A stretch of DNA of 6,864 nucleotides from Oscillospiraceae bacterium (GTDB lineage: Bacteria; Bacillota; Clostridia; Oscillospirales; Ruminococcaceae): the NCBI GenBank assembly GCA_031281115.1, contig JAITFV010000022.1:1-6864 (forward strand), given 5' to 3'. Position numbers and translations under genes: made by a program. Below are positions 1 through 6,500 of this stretch, in pieces. The notes beneath the pieces are model-generated. The model was not told the origin of the DNA. It saw only the letters and a list, made by a program, of their open reading frames with translations, and ran no database searches. How positions within the stretch are numbered: position 1 is the first letter of the stretch; each line of letters begins with the position of its first letter.

Positions 1-1043
1 AAATCGCCGTACCCGCTTGTGTTGCTGTAACTGTTTTGTGCAGCTCTGCGCAATCTGCTGAAGCTGACGATTTCCGCATCTTTCTGCACATAATATGTAC
101 CGGCGAGTTCGCTGAGTGCCTCGTTGAGCCATGCGTAATCTCTTGATGTGCCCGACGGCGCATAAATACCGAAATGCATATAGAACAACAAATGCTGCAG
201 TTCATGTGCAAGCGTATTGTAGACACTAAAACGGTCTTCGTCTGAAGCGCCCGCTCTAAATGCGTTAAAACCTTGGTTGTTCCCGATGTCTATATGCAGC
301 ATATCGATGGTGTTTCTGAAGCTTCCGTCAGGCCCGTGCGTGAAGAAATCTTCATTTGTGAAAAAACCCGCCGTAAAACTGCCGCCGCTGCCGCCGCTGC
401 CCATTATATCATATAACAGGTAGTTTACTTTACCGTCACCGCTTAAATCACCAATCGCCGGCATATTAGAAAATCCTGCTTCAATCCGCACACCCGCATG
501 AGCACCGAAGCCGCCTTCTCCTGTCATTCTTCTGTAAATGACATCTACCTGATTCGCTATTTCATTAGCGAGAGCGGGAGTAATATCTTTTTGGTGGCAA
601 GTTGCTATTACACAAATCGTTCCGTGCATAAAACTGCAATCCACGACCCATATATTTGTATGCTCGCCCTGTCCTGCTAAATCGGCAGAAACAACCCGCC
701 ACTCATTAACGGAACCGTGCGCGCCTGTTCTCGCTCTGAAATCACGTCTGTCCCCGATATCGAAAGGACCCGCGCTCGCAGCGGAAGCCTGCACCGCCGA
801 GAACGGCGCAAACAACGAGGGAGGCTCCGGTTCAGTATACTCCTGCGGCAGATGAATAATCCGGCTGTTATCTATTTCAATTTTTTCTAAGTTTAAAACT
901 TCTTCCGAACAGCTGCCGAAAAATTCCTCGCGAGTCTCATTCATCTGCGCTTCAAAGCTGCTTGCTTCTGTTGAAGCCGCGCCAAACGCTGGCAGCCCCG
1001 CAAGCAGCGCAAATACTATTGTAAAAGATAAAACAGTTTTCAT
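1..1043 (-). CDS. Secreted M30-type (hyicolysin-like) zinc metallopeptidase, C-terminus beyond left edge
   Basis: This leftward frame is open from an ATG at 1043-1041 to the window edge: 347 codons, no stop, C-terminus missing. Residues 1-22 form a signal peptide (basic MKT, a hydrophobic run, then AFGA as likely cleavage region), so the product is exported. The zinc site is HELQH at residues 280-284, inside AHELQHLLFY. It is followed at 305-312 by WLNEALSE, whose E308 is a candidate third ligand; this HExxH ... WLNEG/ALS pairing is characteristic of peptidase family M30. Residues 199-212 (DLSGDGKVNYLLYD) match the D-x-(S/D)-G-D-G-K-x-N-x-L-x-Y-D stretch seen upstream of the active site in that family, and may bind calcium. 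A Gly/Ser stretch lies at about 215-221. The ATG is 3 bases after the epimerase stop, with only a weak GCGGGA ribosome site, so translation is probably coupled. Substrate unknown. An M6-like peptidase is a less likely alternative. Confidence 0.85.
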   Translation of the reverse strand, partial: MKTVLSFTIVFALLAGLPAFGAASTEASSFEAQMNETREEFFGSCSEEVLNLEKIEIDNSRIIHLPQEYTEPEPPSLFAPFSAVQASAASAGPFDIGDRRDFRARTGAHGSVNEWRVVSADLAGQGEHTNIWVVDCSFMHGTICVIATCHQKDITPALANEIANQVDVIYRRMTGEGGFGAHAGVRIEAGFSNMPAIGDLSGDGKVNYLLYDIMGSGGSGGSFTAGFFTNEDFFTHGPDGSFRNTIDMLHIDIGNNQGFNAFRAGASDEDRFSVYNTLAHELQHLLFYMHFGIYAPSGTSRDYAWLNEALSELAGTYYVQKDAEIVSFSRLRRAAQNSYSNTSGYGD

Positions 1044-1046
1044 TTT

Positions 1047-1994
1047 TTATTTTCCCGCTTTCTTTGACGCTATTTCTAAATTCCATTTTACGTGCGCCCT
1101 GATTTCATCCTCACCGGTGAATTCCAGCCCGAACACCCGCTTCATCTTGTCAACGTTGTACAACATAGGAGTGCTTCCCCAGCCTTTGTCTTCGAGGTCG
1201 ATTTTTGAACTCGAATCCGGATATTCTTCAAGAGCCATCTCAGCAACTCTCGCCCATGTGACATAATCCGCCGCGAGCGTAAGGAACACCTCTTCGTTTA
1301 AATCGCTTTCAAGCAGCGCGACATACGCTTTTGCAATCTGCCCCGCCGAAAGAAACTGCGTTCCATCGTGCTTAGTTATTTTAACAGGTTTGTTGTTTAC
1401 AACAGCGTCGGCTATATCGCGGAACCGCGAGTCAAGCTGTGTTGTTCCGCCCGCAAAGCAGGGAGTCGCGTATGTATAGCCGGGACGGATTACATTGCGC
1501 TTCATGGTTACTTGTTTCGGCTCCTGCCCTGCTTCCGGGAAATACTGGCTGAATCCTAAAACATAGGCTTCAATGGCGCCTTTTGTGCTGCCGTACAGAT
1601 TAAGCGGCATATTGCAGTATTTTTCATCCATATCGGGACGGTTATGCCCCATAGCAGCTGTTGAACTCGTGAAGATAAATTTCCCGACTCCTGCTTTCTC
1701 GGAAATTTCCAGCAGATTAACAGTCGCCAGCGTATCATTCGTAAGCATGGAAACAGGCTCGTTACCCCAGCCGAGCGCGATTGAAATAACCGCGTCGCAG
1801 CCTTTTGCATATTCCGCCATAAGCTCATAGTCGGTCATTAAACCTTTGACGATTTTGATATTTCCCATTTCTGACATCGGCGCGTATTTATCGGGCGTGC
1901 GCGAAAGCACAATCGCTTCGTGTCCCTTTTCTGCTACCGCTAAAGTTACGTATTGCCCGATACAGCCGGTTCCGCCCGTGATGAATACTTTCAT
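1047..1994 (-). CDS. NAD(P)-dependent epimerase/dehydratase (extended SDR family)
   Basis: Complete 315-residue cytosolic protein, the usual length for an extended short-chain dehydrogenase/reductase. The N-terminal Rossmann strand carries the dinucleotide motif GGTGCIG (residues 7-13). The catalytic set is visible as FTSST (108-112, Ser donor) and YGSTK (134-138, Tyr and Lys of YxxxK). RPGYTYATP (170-178) is the substrate-domain turn that often reads RPGxxYGP. S31-R32 after the second strand hints at NADP(H), but this is inference. The family acts on nucleotide sugars, and also on flavonoid-like or other carbonyl substrates; nothing here fixes the substrate. The start is secure: AAGGAG at 2007-2002 lies 7 bases before the ATG at 1994-1992. 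It is first in a two-gene unit with the metallopeptidase. Its transcript should begin near 2193 and so carry a hairpin-rich leader of about 200 nt. Family confidence is high; specific function is unknown. Confidence 0.9.
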   Translation of the reverse strand: MKVFITGGTGCIGQYVTLAVAEKGHEAIVLSRTPDKYAPMSEMGNIKIVKGLMTDYELMAEYAKGCDAVISIALGWGNEPVSMLTNDTLATVNLLEISEKAGVGKFIFTSSTAAMGHNRPDMDEKYCNMPLNLYGSTKGAIEAYVLGFSQYFPEAGQEPKQVTMKRNVIRPGYTYATPCFAGGTTQLDSRFRDIADAVVNNKPVKITKHDGTQFLSAGQIAKAYVALLESDLNEEVFLTLAADYVTWARVAEMALEEYPDSSSKIDLEDKGWGSTPMLYNVDKMKRVFGLEFTGEDEIRAHVKWNLEIASKKAGK

Positions 1995-2020
1995 GATGAA
2001 TCTCCTTAATGATTTATTTT

Positions 2021-2196
2021 TATATAGCCAGTTAAGTTAAAAACGCTAAAGCGTTTTTAACCCACGGCGTATACGCCGTGAACCGCCAAAGGCGGCTTGA
2101 CTTGACTGCATAGCTGATTATCCGTGCTGATAGCACGGCGGCAAGCGCCGCTTGCCGAGAAAACACTTTAGTGTTTTCAATTTAATCAGCTATATA
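2021..2196. repeat. Hairpin island with terminal inverted repeats (MITE-like element or structured leader)
   Basis: This 176-bp block is almost wholly palindromic. Six stems follow each other: 2036-2061 (GTTAAAAACGCT, 12-bp arms), 2063-2080 (CACGGCGTA, perfect 18-bp palindrome), 2083-2095 (CCGCC/AAA/GGCGG), 2122-2138 (CCGTGCT/GAT/AGCACGG), 2139-2157 (CGGCAAGC/GCC/GCTTGCCG) and 2159-2178 (GAAAACACT/TT/AGTGTTTTC). The ends TATATAGC (2021-2028) and GCTATATA (2189-2196) are inverted, and the match extends imperfectly to about 20 bp. A perfect 11-bp inverted pair (ATAGCTGATTA at 2110-2120 with 2183-2193) encloses the last three stems. TTGAC is doubled at 2097-2106. No ORF of note is inside. It lies between the epimerase promoter and its ribosome site, so it is transcribed as the leader. 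A small non-autonomous element with TA target duplication would fit the ends; a regulatory leader is the alternative. Confidence 0.75.
2036..2061. terminator. AT-flanked hairpin, possible bidirectional terminator/attenuator upstream of the epimerase
   Basis: Perfect 12-bp arms GTTAAAAACGCT and AGCGTTTTTAAC around an AA centre give a short GC core with an A-tract on one side and a T-tract on the other in either direction, the form of a weak bidirectional intrinsic terminator. For leftward transcripts it lies after the promoter at 2228-2200 and about 29 bases before the epimerase ribosome site. It could therefore stop rsgA read-through and also attenuate the epimerase-peptidase transcript. The stem is AT-rich outside the core, so strength is uncertain. 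Confidence 0.4.
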
Positions 2197-2199
2197 ATA

Positions 2200-2228
2200 A
2201 TTCTATCACAAAGACCACAAAATGTCAA
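2200..2228 (-). promoter_or_regulatory. Sigma-70-type promoter for the epimerase-metallopeptidase operon
   Basis: On the minus strand TTGACA (2228-2223) and TAGAAT (2205-2200) are separated by exactly 17 bases. The -10 is preceded by TG at the extended -10 position (TGATAGAAT). Predicted transcription starts near 2193. The -35 box overlaps the TGA stop codon of rsgA (2227-2225), so the downstream operon can be expressed apart from rsgA although the genes are collinear. Confidence 0.75.
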
Positions 2229-3106
2229 TTATAATTCCGCTCCTCTGCCCATGCGTCCTCATAAATCCGCAGATAACTGTCAAATCTGCTTTCGCTTATT
2301 TCGCCGGCTTTGCGGGCTTTGATTACCGCGCAGCCTTCTTCTTTTACATGTCGGCAGCCCGCGAATTTGCACTTTTCCACAAAAGGCACAAATTCACGGA
2401 AATAAAGCGCGATGTTATCGGAAATAAGTTCTCCGTACTTTGCGGCTTCCACCGTAGAAAACCCGGGCGTATCCGCAATGTACGAGTTCTCGTCTATCCC
2501 AAACAACTCCACCTGCCTTGTCGTATGCTTGCCGCGCCCGAGCTTCTTGCTGATTTCGGCGGTTTTGAGCGTGAAGCCCGGGAAGAGGTTATTGAGTGTG
2601 CTGGACTTCCCCACTCCTGTATTCCCGATTAATGCGCAGGTTTTATTTTTTAGGAAACCGCGCATTTCTTCTATTCCCGTGTTCTCTGTATTACTGACGG
2701 AAAATACTGTGAAACCCGCTTTAACGTATATTTCCCGAAGCTCGGCTTCTTCTTTTTTGTCTGTTTTTGTGAAGAGCAGAACGGGTTCGATTTCCTTGCT
2801 TTCAAAAATCGCGATTAATTTGTCAAGAATTAATTTATTCGGTTTCGGCTCGACAGTAGAAACGACAATAACCGCTGCGTCAAGATTCGCGAGCGGCGGG
2901 CGAACAACGTAGTTTTTGCGCTCAAGCACATCTGTGATTACTGGCGCGCTTTCGCTCATATCCACAACAACATTATCGCCTGCAACGGGCGTGATTTCCC
3001 TGAGCCGGAACACCCCGCGCGCAGTGCAAAGCAGAACTCCGTCAGGGGTTTCTACGTGAAAGACCCCCCCGACGGATTTTAACATTTTACCGGTTATACT
3101 ATTCAT
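2225..3106 (-). CDS. rsgA: Ribosome small-subunit-dependent GTPase A (RsgA/YloQ), circularly permuted
   Basis: RsgA is a cytosolic GTPase that binds the 30S subunit and tests late small-subunit maturation. In order, numbered from the ATG at 3106: an OB-fold with the family signature ARGVFR (29-34) followed by ITP and GD; then the permuted G domain with G4 TKTD (113-116), G1/P-loop GNTGVGKSS (161-169), G2 around HTTRQVEL (195-196 are the threonines), and G3 DTPGF (212-216). Last comes the C-terminal zinc site C246, C251, H253, C259 and a helical tail. TKxD instead of NKxD occurs in Firmicute homologues such as YloQ and is not a defect. The ATG at 3106 gives 293 residues and an N-terminus (MNSITGKMLKSVGGVF) like known RsgA. 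The same frame also opens at ATG 3115 and GTG 3133, and no candidate has a good ribosome site, so the start is uncertain. Its own promoter is at 3236-3208. Confidence 0.95.
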   Translation of the reverse strand: MNSITGKMLKSVGGVFHVETPDGVLLCTARGVFRLREITPVAGDNVVVDMSESAPVITDVLERKNYVVRPPLANLDAAVIVVSTVEPKPNKLILDKLIAIFESKEIEPVLLFTKTDKKEEAELREIYVKAGFTVFSVSNTENTGIEEMRGFLKNKTCALIGNTGVGKSSTLNNLFPGFTLKTAEISKKLGRGKHTTRQVELFGIDENSYIADTPGFSTVEAAKYGELISDNIALYFREFVPFVEKCKFAGCRHVKEEGCAVIKARKAGEISESRFDSYLRIYEDAWAEERNYN

Positions 3107-3164
3107 TGTCACCATTTTCTGCAGATTCTTCACCCATGCCGTACCGATTAAAGGCGCGGGTTTC

Positions 3165-3206
3165 TAAGTTAAAGGGGTTTCCGCTGCGTGAGCGTATAAT
3201 CAGCTA
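3165..3206. repeat. Short dispersed-repeat segment in the rsgA leader
   Basis: This piece shares words with the other hairpin clusters. TAAGTTAAAGGGG (3165-3177) is the exact reverse complement of 3373-3385. GGGTTTCCGCTGCGTGAGCG (3175-3194) recurs with one mismatch at 3326-3345. TAATCAGCTA (3197-3206) is identical to 2183-2192 at the right end of the 2021-2196 island. It is transcribed as most of the rsgA 5' leader. It looks like a remnant or minimal form of the same element family. Confidence 0.6.
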
Positions 3207-3207
3207 C

Positions 3208-3236
3208 ATTATAACATAAAAAATCAGAAAGGTCAA
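3208..3236 (-). promoter_or_regulatory. rsgA: Sigma-70-type promoter for rsgA
   Basis: On the minus strand TTGACC (3236-3231), a 17-base spacer and TATAAT (3213-3208) form a near-consensus promoter, with TG at the extended -10 position (TGTTATAAT). Transcription should begin near 3201, inside TAGCTGATTA, giving a leader of about 95 nt to the ATG at 3106. The architecture is nearly the same as the promoter at 2228-2200. Confidence 0.75.
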
Positions 3237-3250
3237 TAAAAAAAGCCAAT

Positions 3251-3268
3251 TCTTGCGGAATCGCAAGA
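3251..3268. repeat. Small hairpin upstream of the rsgA promoter
   Basis: TCTTGCG (3251-3257) and CGCAAGA (3262-3268) are perfect 7-bp arms around a GAAT loop. It lies just outside the rsgA -35 box, in the gap between the two divergent genes. It begins the second palindrome cluster. No T-tract follows in either direction, so a terminator role is unlikely. Confidence 0.5.
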
Positions 3269-3287
3269 GGTCTGAATGGATATAATC

Positions 3288-3325
3288 GTTTAAATTGAAA
3301 ACTGTTCCACAGTTTCAATTTAAAC
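3288..3325. repeat. Long imperfect inverted repeat
   Basis: The left arm (3288-3305, starting GTTTAAATTG) and right arm (3309-3325, ending CAATTTAAAC) pair over 17 bp with one extra A in the left arm and a TCC loop. The arm word TTTCAATTTAA is also found at the right end of the 2021-2196 island (2175-2185). The 20-bp repeat 3326-3345 begins immediately after the stem. Confidence 0.6.
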
Positions 3326-3345
3326 GGGTTTCCGCTACGTGAGCG
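3326..3345 (+). repeat. Second copy of a 20-bp dispersed repeat
   Basis: GGGTTTCCGCTACGTGAGCG matches 3175-3194 in direct orientation at 19 of 20 positions (A for G at position 12). It runs straight into a short CCGCT...AGCGG stem (3332-3351). The two copies lie 151 bp apart, on either side of the rsgA promoter. Confidence 0.7.
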
Positions 3346-3351
3346 CAGCGG

Positions 3352-3369
3352 GCGCTGTCGCAACAGCGC
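3352..3369. repeat. GC-rich hairpin
   Basis: GCGCTGT (3352-3358) and ACAGCGC (3363-3369) form a perfect 7-bp stem with a CGCA loop. It stands directly between the 20-bp repeat and the large hairpin at 3376-3412, so hairpins are packed with almost no spacer, as in the 2021-2196 island. Confidence 0.55.
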
Positions 3370-3375
3370 AAGCCC

Positions 3376-3412
3376 CTTTAACTTAAAAAGCGAAACGCTT
3401 TTTAAGTTAAAG
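3376..3412. terminator. Perfect 17-bp hairpin, possible bidirectional terminator
   Basis: CTTTAACTTAAAAAGCG (3376-3392) and its exact reverse complement (3396-3412) flank an AAA loop. The A-tract, short GC core and T-tract resemble a bidirectional intrinsic terminator, and the core resembles the stem at 2036-2061. There is no gene end close by on either strand: it lies between divergent promoters, so insulation or a repeat-element origin is more likely than termination of a particular transcript. Confidence 0.5.
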
Positions 3413-3474
3413 GACTATAACAGTATAAACTCCACAATTCGCCACAACAATGAACAAACTATTAACAAAAAGTG

Positions 3475-3505
3475 AATATAGTCCAAACATTCGTAATATA
3501 GTCCA
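3475..3505 (+). promoter_or_regulatory. Paired direct repeats, candidate activator sites for the GLUG gene
   Basis: AATATAGTCCA occurs at 3475-3485 and 3495-3505, exactly 20 bp (two helical turns) apart. With a predicted start near 3541 the copies centre at about -61 and -41. The core TATAGTCC appears a third time inverted at 3412-3419. The second copy also sits in a small dyad, TAATAT-N5-ATATTA (3494-3510). This is consistent with binding of a dimeric activator beside the -35 region; the regulator is not identified. Confidence 0.5.
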
Positions 3506-3525
3506 TATTATTTTCCAAAAAATTG

Positions 3526-3534
3526 TGATATAAT
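3526..3534 (+). promoter_or_regulatory. Extended -10 promoter for the GLUG protein gene
   Basis: TGATATAAT is a consensus extended -10 (TATAAT at 3529-3534). The position for a -35 at 16-18 bases spacing reads TATTAT-like, not TTGACA, so no good -35 is seen. The start would be near 3541, leaving a leader of about 38 nt. The missing -35 together with the upstream direct repeats suggests activator dependence. Confidence 0.6.
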
Positions 3535-3578
3535 TAAACATAAAGACTTTATATTTTAGGTGTTTTAAGGAGAATATT

Positions 3579-6500
3579 ATGAAAACTACAAAAAAACTAT
3601 TATCAATATTTCTTACTTTAGCAATGCTTGTTTCACTTGTTACGGCTGTACCTATGATAGCGAGCGCATCAACTCCCCCGCCTCCTGTGCAAGAAGCACT
3701 GGCAGGGGATAGTCACGGCTCAAACGGCAGGTTTCTCACCCCGATTGCGCCGCCTGTAGCGGATTCGCGCCCGATTTCAAGTGCCGAGGAGCTGCTCAAA
3801 ATAGGCGCGGAAGGCGGCTACCATGTGAATGAAGACTTCCATTTAACTGCCGACATTGATTTGAGCGGCATTGATTGGGTGCCGATTATGGGTCATAATG
3901 CCGCTAATCCTAACAACCCTTTACTTTTTACAGGCACATTCGACGGGCAGGGCTTCGCGATTCGCAATATGACCATTACGGGTGAGTTCGGTCATGGTAC
4001 TGGTCGGGGAGATGATGTAGGTTTATTCGGCACAGTCGGCGGTACGTACTACGTCGGTATGGTCGGTCCGTTCCTCCGCACACCGGTTTTTAAAAACCTC
4101 GGATTGGAAGATGTCAATATCAACGTCACAGGCGCCAGAAGCGTGGGCGGATTGTTCGGAAGTAACACTCGGGGCAGTGTAACCATCAGCAACTGCTATG
4201 TTACGGGAAATATAACCACTGCCAACCACAGCTTATTTGTCGGCGGTCTTGTCGGGTATTCGGGCGGTTATAATCCCGCCGGGATTCTTAACATCTCCGA
4301 CAGCTATAATGCTGCCGCCGTAACCGCTGATGCCGGTACTTTCTTTTTGAACGACCCGGAGTTAGGGCTTGGAACTATATATGTAAGAGGCAGAGCTTCT
4401 GCCGGCGGCATCATAGGCGTAACCATAGATACTAAAACAATTACCAACTGCCATAATGTCGGCGAAATCAGAGCCGAATCAACAGGAATGGCGCGAGCCG
4501 GCGGGATTGCGGCTTCTCTTTGGAGCGAGATTGCTATAAGCAATTGCAGCAATGCGGGAAATATCAGCGCAATTTCAAGCCTTCCCGCTGATAAAACCAC
4601 GGACTCTGATTTAAACGACCCCTTCATCGCTCGCGCAAGCGCGGGCGGAATCGTCGCTTTTAATCCTCGTTCCGACACCATGAGTACCATCACCGGCTGT
4701 ATAAACACAGGCAATATTACTGCCGAGTTTTCCACCATACATATGAACGCGGAGATTTTCGCGGGCGGTATCGGCGGGAACCTCCATGAGCAGACCTTAA
4801 GCGACTGCTACAACACCGGAACGATTACTGCAAGAAACTCTAATGGCACCAACGGCTACGCAGGCGGCATAGTTGCCAGAAATTCTGCGCGCAGCAGCAT
4901 TAGAAGAAGCTACAGCACAGGGACTGTTTCAGCTCATGTGCCGGGCGGGATTGCCGGTCTTGCCGTATCGGGCGGCAATATCCGCAACAACTACTTTTTA
5001 AGCGGCAGTGCCGCACGGGGAATCGGCGAAGGCAGCGGCGGCACAACCGCTCTCACTCTTGCGCAAATGCGGCAGGAAGCCTCTTTCCCTGCGCTCAACC
5101 TTAACAGAACGTGGGCTTTCAGCAGCGGCGTAAATGACGGAATGCCGATTCTGCGGTTTTTCCACCCTGATGTGATTTTCATTCCTACCATGTCCACGCC
5201 CGGGCCGAGCGAGGTTTTTCTCGCACCCATTGAACCTCCGTTAGCGACTTCACACCCGATAGGAACCGTCGAGGATTTAATGAACATAGGCGCAGATGGC
5301 GGCACACCTTTGCACTGGGACTATCATTTAACCGCAAACCTTGACTTAATGGGGATTGACTGGGTGCCAATCGGTGATTCAACCAACAGATTCTCCGGAA
5401 CATTTGACGGGCAGGGCTATGCAATCCACAATCTTGAAATCTCGGGTCTGTACCGCAGCGCAGGACTATTCGGCGAGGTTGGCGGTACCAACAACCCTGA
5501 AGTAGAGATTAAAAACTTAGCGCTTGAAGACGTTTATATTAATGTTAATTCGCCGTCATTTGAAGTTTATGCGGGCGGAATCGTCGGGATGAGTTCCAGC
5601 GCCCTGCTTACCATACACAACAGCTACGTCACAGGTTCTGTCACTGCCGTAGGCGGGCCCGCCAGAGCCGGAGGACTGGTTGGTAACAGCACGAGGGCCG
5701 ATTTCGGTACGCAGCTGACAATGACCGACAGCTTCAACTTAGCCAGTGTAAATGCCATGGGACCCGGCGATTCTATTGCGGGCGGTCTTGTCGGACACGG
5801 CATGGGCGCAAGAATTATCCGTAACTTACATAATTACGGGAAAATAGATGCAGAAGGAACCGGTACTGTTTATGCCGGCGGGATTGCCGGCGGGCTTCAC
5901 TCCGGTCAACATGATAATATAATAACCCGGTGCAGCAACCAAGGAAACGTAAGTGCGTTCACTTCGTCATCAAGTACGACATCGGGCAGTGCATCCTCGG
6001 GCGGTGTTTTTGGTATTCAAATCACCGGCTTCGGGAGATTGCTTAATGTTTCTGACTGCTTTAATACAGGCGACATATCCGCCGTGTTAGACCCTGCCGT
6101 CAGCAGTCATGTCCGTTCCAATGTAGGCGGAATCGCCGGTTGGACCCAAGAAATCGCCTTGAGCGACTGCTACAATACAGGCAACATCACGGCTATGAAC
6201 TCCAACAACGCCAACGGTTCTGCAGGCGGCATTATCGGGGTATTAATGGACGGAAGCAGTGTTCGCAGGAGCTATAGCACCGGAGACATCACCGCCGCTC
6301 CGGACACGGGCGGGATTGTCGGACACGCGGAATACGGCAGTTTTATCAGTAATTGCTACTGGAACAGTTCAGCTGTTCATATCCGCAACACTGAAGAAAT
6401 CGCGCAGGCGAGTAAAAGAGGCGTTGGTGCGGGTTCGGGTACGGACACGACAACCGCTTTAACGGATGCGCAAATGCGGCAGGAATCTTCCTATAATCGC

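Noticed and set aside
498..680. 60-residue plus-strand frame
   Set aside because: It is antisense to the M30 peptidase frame, which is continuous across the region and carries the calcium-like loop and HELQH.
1368..2040. Open frames of 63, 85 and 64 residues on the plus strand and 90 residues on the minus strand within the epimerase gene
   Set aside because: They are shadow frames of the epimerase, which has intact SDR motifs throughout.
2097..2130. Plus-strand promoter starting at the doubled TTGAC
   Set aside because: There is no -10 element at 16-18 bases and no plus-strand gene downstream.
2036..2178. CRISPR array or classic REP array
   Set aside because: The palindromes differ from one another in sequence and have no regular spacers, so there is no repeat-spacer structure and no single repeated unit.
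2222..2912. Plus-strand open frames of 136 and 166 residues
   Set aside because: They are antisense to rsgA, whose GTPase and zinc motifs are unmistakable.
3169..3363. Minus-strand 64-residue frame upstream of rsgA
   Set aside because: It runs through the palindromes and across the rsgA promoter, has no ribosome site and reads as low-information sequence.
4023..5424. Several minus-strand open frames (68, 144, 104 and 79 residues) opposite the GLUG gene
   Set aside because: They lie opposite a convincing coding frame with signal peptide and repeat motifs, lack ribosome sites and resemble no family. They are by-products of the Gly/Ala-rich codons on the other strand.
6259..6462. 67-residue plus-strand frame near the right end
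   Set aside because: It is in another frame inside the continuous GLUG coding sequence, has no ribosome site, and is Arg/Ser-rich shadow sequence.
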